Part shown: piece by piece, positions 1 to 11,720 of the stretch
Layout: each line of letters starts with the position of its first letter
Numbering within the stretch: the first letter of the stretch is position 1
NCBI RefSeq assembly: GCF_932294415.1
Contig: NC_065536.1
Coordinates: 3,224,001 to 3,288,000 of the forward strand
Length of the DNA stretch: 64,000 bases
Direction: 5' to 3'
Origin: Quercus robur
Lineage: Eukaryota > Streptophyta > Magnoliopsida > Fagales > Fagaceae
Position numbers and translations under genes: made by a program
Notes under the pieces: model-generated
Told to the model about the DNA's origin: nothing
The model's input: the letters and a program-made list of their open reading frames with translations, nothing else
The model's database searches: none

Positions 1-543
1 GCTACAGGCTCCTCTAGCTTATGATTACTTATGTGCACAAAGGTTTTGAAGTGCTGTGGAAGGAACATTTTCTTCGATTATTGCTTTTTGTTGTAGAAAC
101 ATTTATGATATTACCTTTTGATATGGTCTTCTAGGGTAAATATGAAGGAAAATGTTACATCTTTGTGGCATTCTAACTAATATTATTGTTTTGTATTTTC
201 TGCCAAATCAGCTTATAGATAAATATTGACAAATGGCAGGTGGTAGTTATACAGTTGTCACAAATCACAAGAAATGTTGGTTGGAGTTAAAAATGTGTCT
301 TTCTTTCAACATATATGTATATTCGAAGGCTAACACACTCTATCAAGTCTATGAAATTCTATATGTATTATTTTTGTGATCATTTAAATTTATGAAATTC
401 TATGTCTGGTATTTTCTGTTTTTGTTAGTACCATGGGTTAAAAATGTGACCAAATGAATGTGTAGAACCTTTGAACATTTGGATTTCTATATTGAAACCA
501 TGCAGGCTTAATAAGCATTTGGAATTTACAAGAGATGTGAAAT

Positions 544-589
<46 letters not shown>

Positions 590-1690
590 CTTTTTAGATA
601 GTATAATACATTTGATTAATAATTTTTTTCTTTATTTGTAAGGTTAAAGGTAAAAATTATTTGTATTTTTTATTGTGCACTTCTTCTGCATATGACAAGA
701 TATGTTGAGTCTCTCTCTACTTCTAATAGAATGCAAAAAAAAAAAAAAAAAAATGATATGATATGGAGATTTAGTACTAGATTTTGTAATTTTTCAAGGT
801 ACAAGATTTTATGCTGCACCTATGCAAAAACATTGCAGTGGTGTTGGTGGTGAATATGAGTTTAGCATGGCATAAAAAATTTAAAATGTGACACTCTTGA
901 TGTATGCTAAACTCATTGATTTAATTATGTTCAAAGTTTATTTCATAACTCTTGCCTTCAAAGACTATTTCAACATGATTGCGATTATATTGCATTGAAG
1001 GTTAATTTGTTTGGCTCCAAGTAATTGTGACATAGATTAGATGTGTAATTTGGGTTGTGATGATTGAGAGTGAAGTTGTTGGAAAATATTGGACCAATTC
1101 TAGGAATAATGAATGCTAGCTAACTTAAGAATTTTTAATCCTATGTGATAGAGATATCAAGGGAAAAGATTAAGTTTAAAATAAATGTTGTTAGGACAAC
1201 TTTTAATACAAGAGGAAAATCTTTATTGATCATGCAAATCTATGTGTTCGTAACCAAATTTCAACATGCATACTTTAGAATGTATAGTAATAATAATTTT
1301 TTTTGCAAATGGAATTATGGAATTTTTTGGGTTAATTACTGCATTTTAAAATAATAAACAAACATATTGCTAACGTATCTTATACACTTTGCAACAAATT
1401 TTTTCTCTATAGAATGATTTTATTAGCCAAATTTCTCTTCTACTTATTTCATACTTCAATAACTATATTCTCTCGAACCCACAGCCTTTAAAAAAACCTT
1501 GAACCAATTAATTATAACTTATGAGATTTCAATTAACATTTTTTCCAAATCATGTGTTGATTTCAGGTTATGTTTGTCTTTAGAAGAACACTTGCACATT
1601 AGCATAATTATCTGAACAACTAACCATCCACCCCCTTCCATATTTTACCATCACATTAAGTATAATATATTAAGTTGATTTTTTCTTAAC
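1..1690. other. AT-rich intergenic stretch
   Basis: No gene, RNA or complete element could be supported here. The stretch is strongly AT-rich, with a long poly(T) run at about 547-590 and a poly(A) run at about 736-753. The only long open frame (1145-1354, plus) has no recognisable motif and looks like chance. Confidence 0.6.
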
Positions 1691-1730
1691 TCATAAAATG
1701 ATCCCGCGCATTGTGCGGGTTAAACGCTAG
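1680..1730 (+). mobile_element. Helitron-like 3' terminus
   Basis: A GC hairpin, cccgcgcattgtgcggg (1703-1719, 5-bp stem), is followed after a few bases by CTAG at 1727-1730 and then a T. This is the known Helitron 3' signature: hairpin, about ten bases, CTRR, insertion before T. The 5' end was not identified, so the element's extent is unknown. Helitrons leave no target duplication, so the call rests on this signature alone. Confidence 0.6.
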
Positions 1731-1888
1731 TTATTACTAAAAGCTGAAGCATAGCGTTTAATGCTGCTACTGCTCTCATGTTATGTCACATCAACTACCA
1801 CGTCATTTTTTTTTTCTTTTTTAAAATATAATTTGTCCTAGAATTTTAAAATGGTTTTTACAATTTTCAGCCCTATAAATGTAGCTCA

Positions 1889-2030
1889 CTACATATTTAT
1901 TTACTTCCACTATCACCCTATAATAAATCCAACCCACTACTTATTTATTTACTTCCACTATCACCTTATAATAAATCTGTATAATTAATCCAGCCTACTT
2001 TTTATTTATTTAGTTCCACTATTAAGCCTA
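1889..2030. repeat. Short degenerate tandem duplication
   Basis: A unit of roughly 55-60 bp containing tttatttacttccactatc recurs two to three times, each copy followed by tataataaatc or a close variant. It is AT-rich and non-coding. Confidence 0.5.
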
Positions 2031-2052
2031 ACCCAAAGCCTTTTTAATTTAG

Positions 2053-3526
2053 GGCGAAAAACACATTTTAGTCCCTACATTTTTAGGCGATTCCCATTTT
2101 AGTCCCTAAATATTATTTTTACCGCTTTTAGTCCCTATCCTGAAAAACGCTTCTCATTTTTGTCCTTGTCGTTACATCAGAAACGGAAAATGTACATGTG
2201 GCAAACGGCAGAATTAAAAAAATATTAAAAATATTTTATTTTATTTTAAAATAAAATAAAATTTTAGTTATTAATAATTTTTAAATAAAAATATTAAAAA
2301 TTTTAGTTAAAAATATTTGTTCTTTATGTTCTTCCCCAAGAACATAATTGCCCAGAAATTTAAGAACATAATTTAACAATCAACTAACAACGATCTGAAA
2401 AAAAGAAAAGAAAAAAAGGAAGAACAATTGACAACGCCATCAACCAAATGCATATCAATATTGCTCAACGAAAAAAAAAAATTTAGCTTCCAAAATCCAC
2501 ACCATAAACCCCCAAATCACTTCACACTAAACCATGAACACAAAAAATTCCAGAAACCCAATTCATTTGAATGACACAAGCCTCCTTCTATATCACCCAC
2601 CCACCAAACTCAAAAACCCAATTTCCTTTTGGTTTACTGACATTTCCTGAGCTTTCTCGGCAACCAAACACCCAATAATGAACATAAAGAAAAATGAAAG
2701 AAGACCCACAAAAGAAAATTCGAAGGGATATGAAATCTCACAAAAGAAGACCCACCTTGAAGAATTTTCCGGAGTAGTGATGGATATGAAATCTCTTCCA
2801 TGCCATTGAATCTTCTTCTTTTGCCGTCGTTGCTCTTGTTGTTGTTTGTGAAGAGGGAATTGTTGAAGATTCGTAAGGGAGCAAGTGGTAGCGAAACGAT
2901 GGGTCGTTTTCGACCTCTGCTCTGAGTTCATCCCATTCGAAGTCCTTGGAGAAGTACTCTGCCCCTGCTGACTCCATTTTTTTTCTACTTCTCCCCTTGT
3001 TTTTCACAAAGCTACCCCTTTTTATATTCTCATTAAGTTAGTATTATTTAGTTTAAAATTTTATTTTTCCAAAAATATAAATTAAGGACAAATGTTTGAA
3101 ATTTTTTTTTTGGATAGTTGTTAGTTGATTGTGTCAGGATCTAAGTTTGATCATAGTTTTGTATATGTTTTTGCTTGTTTGGATGATAAGAAAATGAAAT
3201 AAAAGGGAAAAAAATCTTGAATTTCTGGGCAATTATGTTCTTGGGGAAGAACATGAAGAACAAATATTTTTAACTAAAATTTTTAATATTTTTATTTAAA
3301 AATTATTAATAACTAAAATTTTATTTTATTTTAAAATAAAATAAAATATTTTTAATATTTTTTAATTCTGCCGTTTGCCACATGTGCATTTTCCATCTCT
3401 GATGTAACGGTAAGGACAAAAATGAGAAGCATTTTTCAGGATAGGGACTAAAAGCGGTAAAAATAAAATTTAGGGACTAAAATGGGAATCGCCTAAAAAT
3501 GTAGGGACTAAAATGTGTTTTTCGCC
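2053..3526. mobile_element. Pack-MULE (Mutator-like, long TIRs, captured exon)
   Basis: Inverted repeats of about 309 bp run from 2053-2361 and from 3219-3526. Both start GGCGAAAAACACATTTTAG when read inward. The copies flanking the element, ttaatttag at 2044-2052 and 3527-3535, are an identical 9-bp target duplication, the Mutator-superfamily hallmark. No transposase is present. The interior of about 860 bp holds a host-derived exon at 2756-2977 on the minus strand, which makes this a Pack-MULE. The TIRs carry several 'agtcccta' motifs. Indels suggest some age, but the TSD is perfect. Confidence 0.9.
2756..2977 (-). pseudogene. Captured first exon, methyltransferase-like (METTL2/6-type) N terminus
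   Basis: A 74-codon open stretch starts at an ATG (2977) and encodes MESAGAEYFSKDFEWDELR, then an acidic/Ser-Thr linker, then WKRFHIHHYSGKFFK. It ends exactly at AAG|GTGGGT (donor GT at 2755-2754). From family knowledge, the W-x-x-FH-x-x-H-x-GKFFK pattern resembles the segment before the SAM-binding domain in plant methyltransferase-like proteins related to tRNA m3C enzymes. No catalytic domain is present. The exon lies inside Mutator TIRs, so it is a captured fragment. The parent gene was not seen in this window. Identity is moderately sure; capture is well supported. Confidence 0.55.
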
Positions 3527-3545
3527 TTAATTTAGCTTTAGGGTT

Positions 3546-3869
3546 TTGTGTGAGTCTTTTCAGCCTTTTTTTTTTTTTTTTTTTTTCAATTTTCTTATAA
3601 TTGTTTTTAACATTTATTTTTTTAATATTTACACTTCTCCAACCTTTCTCTCTCCCTTACCATTTCATCTCCCCACTACTTCTTCAATCTTTCTCCCTCC
3701 CTTACCTTTTCATCTTCCCACTACCCTCTACATTAATATCATTCTTCTTCTTTCCCTTCATCTTCCTTTATTTTTGTCTCTTCTTATTCACACCCTCTTA
3801 CTATAAATTTGTCACTATCTCTTCTATTCTATACATAGTTTTCCCTCACCAAAAAAAAAAAAGCTTCAC

Positions 3870-3904
<35 letters not shown>

Positions 3905-3909
3905 ATTTG

Positions 3910-3945
<36 letters not shown>

Positions 3946-3960
3946 AATTTTTTGGTGGAT
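3546..3960. repeat. Pyrimidine-rich low-complexity tract with (CT)n
   Basis: A T/C-rich stretch contains (CT)n runs at about 3870-3905 and 3917-3943. Long open frames here encode only Leu/Phe/Ser strings and are artefacts of composition. Confidence 0.8.
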
Positions 3961-4780
3961 TTTTTTATTTTTCTTGCACCTCTACTTTAGGTTGATAATT
4001 TTTTATATTCTTTAAAACTCTATTTTGTGTTAATGCAATTTAGTTTTGTTTTTTAAATTGTTGTTGTTGTTGTTGTTTTTTTTTATATTTTTTTTTTATT
4101 TTTTTTTATTCTCTTTGATTGTTAAATGTTATCCTATTGTGTTCTAAAGAATTAAATATAGCATATAAAAATATGATATTATTTTATTACATAGCATGAT
4201 TTGGATAATTTGGTAATTATTCTGTTACATAGCACGATTTTTTATAGTGCTCAATTTAAATGTTAAACTATGAGACTTTATTAATTTTTGTTTATTTTCT
4301 AATCCTTTGTGATGGACAAAGTACTCTTAATAGTTGTATTAGAATTACTCTATAATGCCATTTATTTAAAAAAAAGAAAAAAAAAAAAAAAAGCAAAGGT
4401 TAGCCAAACGAAAATAATCGGATAGGTGACAAATTTTAACTTTTGCAATTTTATTTTTATTATTATTATTTTATAACAATGCATGTATAGAAATTAAATT
4501 CTTAGATTTTGCTAATAATTGTTTATTTGATAATATGTTTTGGGCGGCCAAAATTATAATTTCTACAAAAAAAAAAAAAAAAAACTTAATAGATTATCAA
4601 AAACAAAATTTTATCCTAATATTGGTTCAATTAATCATTGTTAAGTTTTCTTTTTTTTTTAGGTTTACAATTTTTTGTTGTTTTGGATTGTTCCTATAAT
4701 AAATAAAAATATAATTACGAAATACTTTACTCATTATTAGATTAGTTTAAATTGTAAAAAAATTTTTAATAAAACCACCA
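3961..4780. other. AT-rich intergenic stretch
   Basis: Homopolymer-rich AT sequence without a recognisable gene. It may be the body of the Helitron-like element ending at 4821, but no 5' end could be assigned. Confidence 0.5.
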
Positions 4781-4821
4781 TAAAAATAATTATCACGCGC
4801 AACGCACAGGTTCGCGGCTAG
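4781..4821 (+). mobile_element. Helitron-like 3' terminus (degenerate)
   Basis: The string acgcgcaacgcacaggttcg is followed by CGGCTAG and a T. It resembles a decayed Helitron 3' end (GC-rich imperfect hairpin, then CTAG at 4818-4821). The hairpin is weaker than at 1703-1719, and the 5' end was not found. Confidence 0.45.
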
Positions 4822-5018
4822 TTTGAACAAAAGAGGAAACTTTTGCTTTTTCCAATTTTTCCTTCTTTATTCCAATAAAATTTTAATTACGTGAAACCGT
4901 GGAAAAGAGAGTTGTAAATCTCAATACTCACTCACACTACAGCATCAGGTATAGATAAGAATTAACAAGAAGAATATACAGAAGAGAGCAATGCCAAGTG
5001 TGCATTTCGCAGTAGAAC

Positions 5019-7811
5019 TCAAGCAATTGGCTTCAACACAAACATTTTGCAACTGTGAGGCTCCACGTTGGCTGTCAAGTTTCCAACAAATCTTGTCTCT
5101 AGTGTCTTGTGCTGCAAGAAACACATATGCACACATATATTTGAAGGTATCTCACAAATACAAATGCAAAACTGAAATGCCTCATGAGTCATGACCTTAA
5201 GAGGCATGAGAAATGAAAGCCTAATCAAAATTACCTCCCAAACATCTCTTGCTTCAATGACATTGTTTTCAGGGATTCCAATATCGTCCCAATTGCCTGT
5301 AATTGAATGAGGCACAGTGGCTCGGTTGAGCAGAACTAGAGCTACCCTATTGCTTGAAAGAGGCCCTGCCCAAATCTATTGCAATTTAACATAAAAATCA
5401 TGTTTTGCTCATATGAAGTGAGACAAAAGTACACACTACGCATCATAAGATATTTTAGGCAAACTTAATTACCTCACTATTACCCTCCATCCTAACCTTT
5501 TTAGCTTGTATGCCAAGTGAATCTGTTATAGATGATGCTCAAGTCAATTTTCGTAACCATGTCTATAGCACATGATGGGAGGAAAATTACACCATCAGTT
5601 ACAAAATTGATGCACTTACCTTGATTAACTGCAATAACCTCTTTGTTGGAAATGATATTAAATGTCTCTTTTGTCAGGTTCCTCACATCGCAACCAAGGA
5701 GAAGGGGAGCCTACAATACCATTTTATGCTTAAGCTAACAGTTAGCCAAAACCTATGAAGCACGGGTGCGTTTCGGGACTCGGGTGCGGGTGCAGGTGCA
5801 GGTGCGGGACTCGGCAATTTTTGAAAAAGTAGGGTGCGGGTGCGGCGGGACTCGGCGATTAAAAAATTATTAAAAATATTTTTATTTATATTTTCTATAT
5901 ATTTTTACTATTAAAATATTCTTAAAAAACACATTAATATACTTGATTCACAAAACAAAGAAAGAATAAGGCAAGAAACGCATCTGAGGTCAGAATTTCG
6001 GCCTCTCCGACGATTTTCACGGCTGGTTTCAGCCTGTTTCGGCCGTATCGGTCGCCGGCCGATATTGACCGATATGGCCGATACGGACCGAGTCGGCCCG
6101 ATTTGGGCCGCGTCGCGCCGATTTCAGCCGCGTCGGCCCGATTCGGGGCTGCCACGTGGCGGGACGCGGCACGACGCGGCACGAACGCGCGGTCTACGGC
6201 GTCCCTCCCGCGTTGCCGCGTCCCGCCGCGTCGGACGCGGGTGCGCTGGGCTGGATGCCACGTCCGTGCATCCCAGGCCAAAACCCAAAAAATATGCATT
6301 CATTCAAATCATGAGCATCTAGTTCCAGATAGTATTGCCTGAAATACCTTGGAAATAGCCCATAAACTAAAGTGGGCTATATATTCATTATTTTTCATCC
6401 CTCCATTTCCCACCTCAAGCATGTTAGGATCTGTACAAAGTCAAGCAGATAATATGAAATAGATTTCATAGAAAAAAGTGGACCAAAAGCTTTATATTTT
6501 TTTTAAAATTATGTTAAGTGTGACTTAAACTATTGTAGGAGAATACTAACCATTCCAACCACCGGGCCTTGCAAGATCAGCATATACTTCATTCAAGTCT
6601 ATTATAGAGAGCATACTGTGGGAGAACAGACCAAAAGAAACGATTTTAGGCTAAGAATTTGTATAATCAATTATGAACTTAACAGAAACATGAAATTAAT
6701 CTACTTGTTCCAATTATCAGAAATGTCATTAGTAGTTCTCCAGCTATTTCCAACCTTAAAACCCCATAGAGCAGGGTGCAAGTCACCCCTATTAAGGGAA
6801 AGAAATACAAATCAAACAAAATAATCATTAATGGAGTGACTTTCACAACATAGATTTAAAAGTTAGAGATATAGGATTACCATTCACAAAGTGAGAAAAA
6901 GATTGGACGACCTGCTTTTGTTAGTGCCCTAGTCATTACAGGGTATCTAACACGAAAAAAATGGATCATTATACTCTCTTATCTCAAAGTTTGAACATAC
7001 ATTGCTAAAAAATAAAAAATAAAAAATAAAAAGATCCATATATATTTCCCCATTTACTTGTGAGGTTAATGTCAAGATGACTATATTACCTAACAGTTGG
7101 CTTTGTTCCATCATTGTAACAGTTATCATACTTCAAATAATCAATACCCTGCATACAAATTTCATTATTGCATGATTTGGTATTTGCAAGTAGTGTCAAT
7201 AGCAAAAATGGACAAAGTAAAACCCATAAAGAAAATAAAAACTAGATTTCCTACCCATGAAGCAAAAGTTTTGGCATCTTGCTCCTCGTGACCAAGTGAA
7301 CCAAGCATAGTTTTGCTACAAGTAAATTGCCTGCAAAGTGGAGGTGAAAGCATTTGTTTTCCTAGTTGTTTCAGTAACAAGGGAATATCGATATTGAACA
7401 ATAAATAATGTAGCATAAAGTTGTGTTAGGGTGTAGTACAGTCATGTTACCCTGCATCTGAGTAGATTCCTAACTTAAGGCCCTTGCTGTGAACGTAATC
7501 TGCAAGGGCTTTAATGCCAGATGGAAATGTTGAATTCTTAGGCAATAGATTACCCTGAAAAAGTAAAATAAAATGTTTTGTGCAACTACAAGTTCAAAAA
7601 CACTAAAATTGTAAGAGAAACCAACTTAGCAAAAATTGTAAGAAAAACCAAACCTTGGCATCATGATGCATTTCAGCCCAGCAATCATCTGGGAAAGTGA
7701 GAAAAATAAGATTTATGATAAAAAGAGAAACTACGTAAAACTATTGCCACATACCTATATTAACGTAGATATATCCAAGCTTGGCAAGACCAGTGGAGAC
7801 CAGAGCATAAG
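5019..7811 (-). CDS. AGAL3: Alpha-galactosidase, GH27 (first exon not in place)
   Basis: Thirteen exons, all with GT/AG junctions and matching phases: 7755-7811, 7654-7688, 7451-7554, 7255-7330, 7090-7148, 6881-6946, 6705-6788, 6551-6615, 6348-6430, 5620-5710, 5473-5522, 5235-5375, 5019-5111. They encode about 333 residues with no stop. Landmarks include [18 protein letters not shown], the nucleophile motif [23 protein letters not shown] (its Asp fits the acid/base position), [10 protein letters not shown] and the tail [11 protein letters not shown]. The family removes terminal alpha-linked galactose from oligosaccharides and galactolipids, in the wall or vacuole. The DLARPGG and AISKAPLLLGC signatures look like the AGAL3 type. 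Oddities: the exon with the signal peptide and GWNSWN motif is absent from 7812-9973; the usual DPDMLE reads DPNMLE; TADALV reads xAYALV; a hAT element sits in the intron 5711-6347. It could be a distant-first-exon gene or a recent pseudogene. Confidence 0.85.
5753..6276. mobile_element. Non-autonomous hAT element, GC-rich, in an alpha-galactosidase intron
   Basis: The 8-bp target duplication gccaaaac is perfect (5745-5752 and 6277-6284). The termini CTATGAAGCACGGGTGCG and, inverted, CTGGGATGCACGGACGTG are imperfect TIRs. The interior from about 5990 to 6270 is very GC-rich, built of repeated gccgat/ccgattcggcc motifs, unlike its AT-rich surroundings. Open frames in it on both strands are composition artefacts. 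There is no transposase. It is related to the elements at 10089-10251 and 34735-35623. Confidence 0.85.
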
Positions 7812-8049
7812 CTGTCAAAACAAGAAAACACTTCTAGTTTGCCTACAAAAGATTACCACTCTCCCACTAACTCACATCTTTAAAACAATTCTACTTATTT
7901 ATTTATTTATTTTTTTTTTAAATGTCAACATATTTCATCTCTTTTTTTGTTTTTTTACTTTATCAACAAGATTTATCGTTTTCTGGGTTTTTTATTTTTA
8001 TTTTTTTATATATATATATATATATTCATTTTCCTTAATCCCTATTCTC

Positions 8050-8095
<46 letters not shown>

Positions 8096-9973
8096 CATCT
8101 CAAATCTAATTTTCTTTAACACTCCTACTCTAAAACCATTACTAAAACTTCTCATCCATATTCCTTAAATTAATTTAGGCATTCCACATATCCTTAGTTT
8201 TTTTTTCTGAACGGCAAGTCAGTTCCTAATTATCTCAATCACAAATTCTACAAGATGACTATTTGAATTAGTAGCATTTGTTCACACATTCACAAATAAA
8301 AAACTACCAACCCACAAAATCATGAATCCATAATTCCATCGGGAAAAAAATTATGAATCCATGATTCAAGTTGCCACACTTCAGTTTTTTCTTACTTCTC
8401 CTACCAAAAAAATAAGATTATTTTACAGCCAAATTCCATTGGAAGAATATTGATATTGTTGTATTTGGTAACACCGTTTCTGGTTGGTGTAGGGGCCTAA
8501 AATTCACCGTTTTGCATGGCTTCTCTTATCAATCTATTATCCTACAAGTGTTTAAAGAATAGGCATGTTTATAAATTGTATTTTTTTAATTTAATAAATT
8601 CCTTTTTTTTTTTTTCATTAACGAAGAATTATGACTAAACCCAAAATAAAAAAATAGCCTCATCACAAGTACAAAGCACATGTGATGAAGCTAGTATATA
8701 AATAATAGAATTGGGATAAAGTAGAGTTCTTTAAATCTCTACATTTCTTTTAAAATAAATGGTTGAGATACTACCACATTAGCAATCCATTAATACAATT
8801 CTAAATTGGTTAAACTTTTATTTTAATAACCTTTTATTTTCTTTAGAAATCAACGCAAAAACACACTAAAGCAATTCTTCCCATTAATCCAAAGGACACT
8901 ACAAAAAAATCATCAAAAATTACTAGTCTCTGTAAAATTTTCAGTATTTTAGCCCACGAATAACAACACGCAAGAAAAGTCATGACATAAAATTCCAAAC
9001 TCTGGTAAAGATTTCCATTTTGCTACTTTTCTTGTGGAAAGAGAAGCAAACAAAGTAAAGGAAAAAAAAAATATAAGAATAATTCAAAGAAATTTTTTTC
9101 TTTTATTTTTTGGATCATCCAAACATCACTTGTTAGTGGGAAAAAATATTAATTCTTTCTTTAAGGGGAAAAAATTAAAATGAAAAATGGTCAATGAGAG
9201 AGCTTTTGTGCAATTGTTCTCTAGCCCTTTCTTCTCAATCTCCTACGACTCCATTGATCATGACCTAAACCTTGGTCCATAAACCCTATCTTAAGCCACA
9301 TAGTTAGGGTGTTGATGCTAGAATGAATGTGTTGGATTGATGATATTAGTGTAAAAATTGGTGTGGGTGTTTTTGTGTTAGTACTTGATAGTCTAACTTT
9401 AATGGAAATCAGTTGAAGTCCATGCGTTGCAAAACTTTGATCATAAAATTATATAATATATAATTTATTTGAGAAATAATAAATAAATGAATAGTTATTA
9501 CTGCATAATTTTTTAATTCTCATCTAAAATATCGACTTTCTCATAATGACATTTGTAATTGTTTATAACAAAGCGTTTGCATTTGAATTGTAAGAGAAAC
9601 ATTGTGTAAATTTAGGAAAAAAAAAAAAAAATTTGCAAAGCTCTACGCACACCATGGGCGGGTATACCTTTTTGTAATATATATTAATTAGTTTCAGTAA
9701 TCATAATGATGTGATTAAATCTACAATTAGGCTATATAGTAAAAAAGTATAGCATATTATCATAATAAAAGTAAAGAAATTGAAGTATTACTTCCACTAT
9801 ATAAAAGAGAAAAGTTGTGATTGTATACTGTTTGTGTAAACAATTCATCATGTAATTAATTCAAAAAACGCCATTCATATATTCCTGTAAGATATATATA
9901 TCATACATAATAGTGAAACTTATACTCTAAAGCAATATAAAGCATAAACTCCCATGATTTGCGGTGTGCAAAG
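7812..9973. other. Intergenic or long-intron stretch, no exon found
   Basis: I searched the minus strand for the missing alpha-galactosidase first exon (GWNSWN motif) and found none. The stretch holds a TA run (about 8008-8024), a poly(T) tract of over 40 bases (8052-8096) and plain AT-rich DNA. Confidence 0.55.
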
Positions 9974-10081
9974 CTAGAATACTTTCTTGGGTGGTTCTGA
10001 TTCACGAATATTGCTTCCTCCAATTATGTTGAAAACCATTTTTGCTTCTTCAGGTGGGAGCACTGTGCTATGCTCTTGTAT
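9974..10081 (-). CDS. Probable last exon of an unidentified gene
   Basis: A 36-codon frame reads IQEHSTVLPPEEAK, MVFNIIGGSN, IRESEPPKKVF and a TAG stop (9976-9974). It is preceded by an AG acceptor in TTTATAG. Codon content is unlike the surrounding AT-rich DNA and there are no internal stops. If the small hAT element at 10089-10251 is removed, the upstream sequence becomes a T-rich acceptor ending in TTTAC/TAG, which supports a real splice site. I do not recognise the protein. Candidate exons further upstream (10240-11000) are too weak to list. Confidence 0.35.
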   Translation of the reverse strand: MQEHSTVLPPEEAKMVFNIIGGSNIRESEPPKKVF

Positions 10082-10088
10082 CTATAAA

Positions 10089-10251
10089 CTAGGATGCATG
10101 AACACTTCATTTAGAGTGCTGTACCCGTGTCATATTTATGTTGTACATGTGTTATAACAGTGTTTAATATGCCGTATCATGTTATAATTTTGAAAAATTG
10201 CTCGTGTCGCTGTATCATACCCATACCTGTATTTGTGTCCGTGCATCCTGG
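10089..10251. mobile_element. Small hAT-type MITE at a splice acceptor
   Basis: The termini CTAGGATGCATGAACAC and, inverted, CCAGGATGCACGGACAC form TIRs. Flanking 8-mers tctataaa (10081-10088) and tttgtaaa (10252-10259) match at 6 of 8, a decayed 8-bp duplication. The ends resemble those of the larger elements at 5753 and 34735, so it is probably a deletion derivative of the same family. Confidence 0.65.
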
Positions 10252-10259
10252 TTTGTAAA

Positions 10260-11430
10260 TAAATGAAGCTTTGGCTTGTTCCTCAATCTTTTTCACATAG
10301 AGCAACTACGAATGAGATCTGGCTTCCTCAATTTATCTTTTTCACATATAGCAAATATGAATTATGGGTGTCTTTAATCTCATTCAATAATTTTTCTGTG
10401 GTGGCCAAAATCAAACATGGTGTAAAAACAAAAACAAAAAAACCAAAAACAAAAAAGTATAGTAGAACGAATCCTAAGAAATCTCATTCAAAGATTTTGT
10501 GACCTATTTGTTAGTTAAAAAGAAAAAAATTGCGTTTGTACCCAAAAAATAAACTAAACCCTGTGGTTCAACAAATTTGAATCTTTAATGTTACTCAAAC
10601 TTGAATCTCTATGTGTGTGTGTTTTCTGAAAATGTAGATGTATATATATGTTAAAGTATAAGCTTTTTGATAGAAGATGCTGCAAGGCTCCAAGCCAGCA
10701 CCAAATCCACCACAGTTGTTTAGTACTAATTGAATTTTATTGTTTTATCAAACAACCACCCTGTCAATACCTAATTGCATACACTTGGCCTTTGCAAACC
10801 AATACACCTTAGATTGCTTCTATATTTTAGCGTGTTCTGCAGTTAGGCTCTTATTCCAATAGTCTTTGCACTCGTAAGAACTTTTTAGGGTCAATAATGA
10901 TGAAATTTTCTCATAGAAAGAACACAGGCGTACAATTCTTTACCTTAGTTTCAAGAGCATATCCAATTCAAACATGTGCACTGCTTTTGCATTTACTCCA
11001 ACATGCACCAGAGCATATCAGAAAATAGATTAAGTTAATGACTTAAATAACAATTAAACATTAGTAGGTTAACAGCAGAGCAACCATATTTTTAGAAGCT
11101 ATGTTGCTTAGAGAGAGCAAGCTACGTGAACTGTGTATGTAGAGCAAAGTGAAAGGATAAGGACTCTAGATAAGTTTGAACTTAGATGAGTTATACTTAA
11201 ATCTTTTCTGATTATTGTTAGTTGGACTAATATGTTGATATGAACAAAACTTATTTGATGAGAACAAATAAGTTGCTCCTATCTAAAAACTTTCTGAAAT
11301 TTGGTGCAACCACTTGGCTCAACCATGGTTTCTAGGTCCTAAAACTTGATGAAATTTAGTGTAACCACTTGGCACAATTATTTGTAGTAAATTCATAATA
11401 ATTTTTAATAGGTCTACCAACAAAATAGCT
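10260..11430. other. Unassigned stretch with a short internal duplication
   Basis: A 40-45 bp segment is roughly duplicated at 10270-10360 (tctttttcacatagagcaac / tctttttcacatatagcaaa). On the minus strand some short frames (for example near 10930-10975, ending at AAG|GTAAAG) could be exon pieces of the gene ending at 9974, but I could not recognise them. Confidence 0.3.
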
Positions 11431-11436
11431 TAGGTT

Positions 11437-11540
11437 CATGGTGATAGGGAAGTGATAGCCCAATGACAATAATATTCTTTGTGATAGTATTTTATATCTG
11501 TGATTCGAACCTCACCTCCAACATTATCTACCTGTTAAAA
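11437..11540 (+). mobile_element. Possible tRNA-derived SINE fragment
   Basis: An A-box-like tagcccaatgac and a B-box-like gattcgaacc stand in the right order, about 55 bp apart. A poly(A) tail and target duplication are not clear, so this is tentative. Confidence 0.3.
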
Positions 11541-11720
11541 ATCATATTTAAATTAATAACTAATTTGAAAATTTTAAGAAAAGAATTTTATGGGTTACAA
11601 AGGACGAGATGCCTCTTTATATGAACTAGTTGCGGACTCATGTGATGCATCAAATAGATAGCAAGAGTTAAATATATATATATATATATATATATTTGGT
11701 AAAAAGGGTTAAATATCTTC

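Noticed and set aside
3546..3990. Long plus-strand frames rich in Leu, Phe and Ser
   Set aside because: They come from a pyrimidine-rich, (CT)n low-complexity tract and have no protein-like pattern.
5934..6342. Arg/Ala-rich frames on both strands
   Set aside because: They lie wholly in the GC-rich interior of a hAT element and follow from its gccgat repeats.
7663..8168. Plus-strand frames ending in long Phe runs
   Set aside because: They run antisense over alpha-galactosidase exons and into a poly(T) tract.
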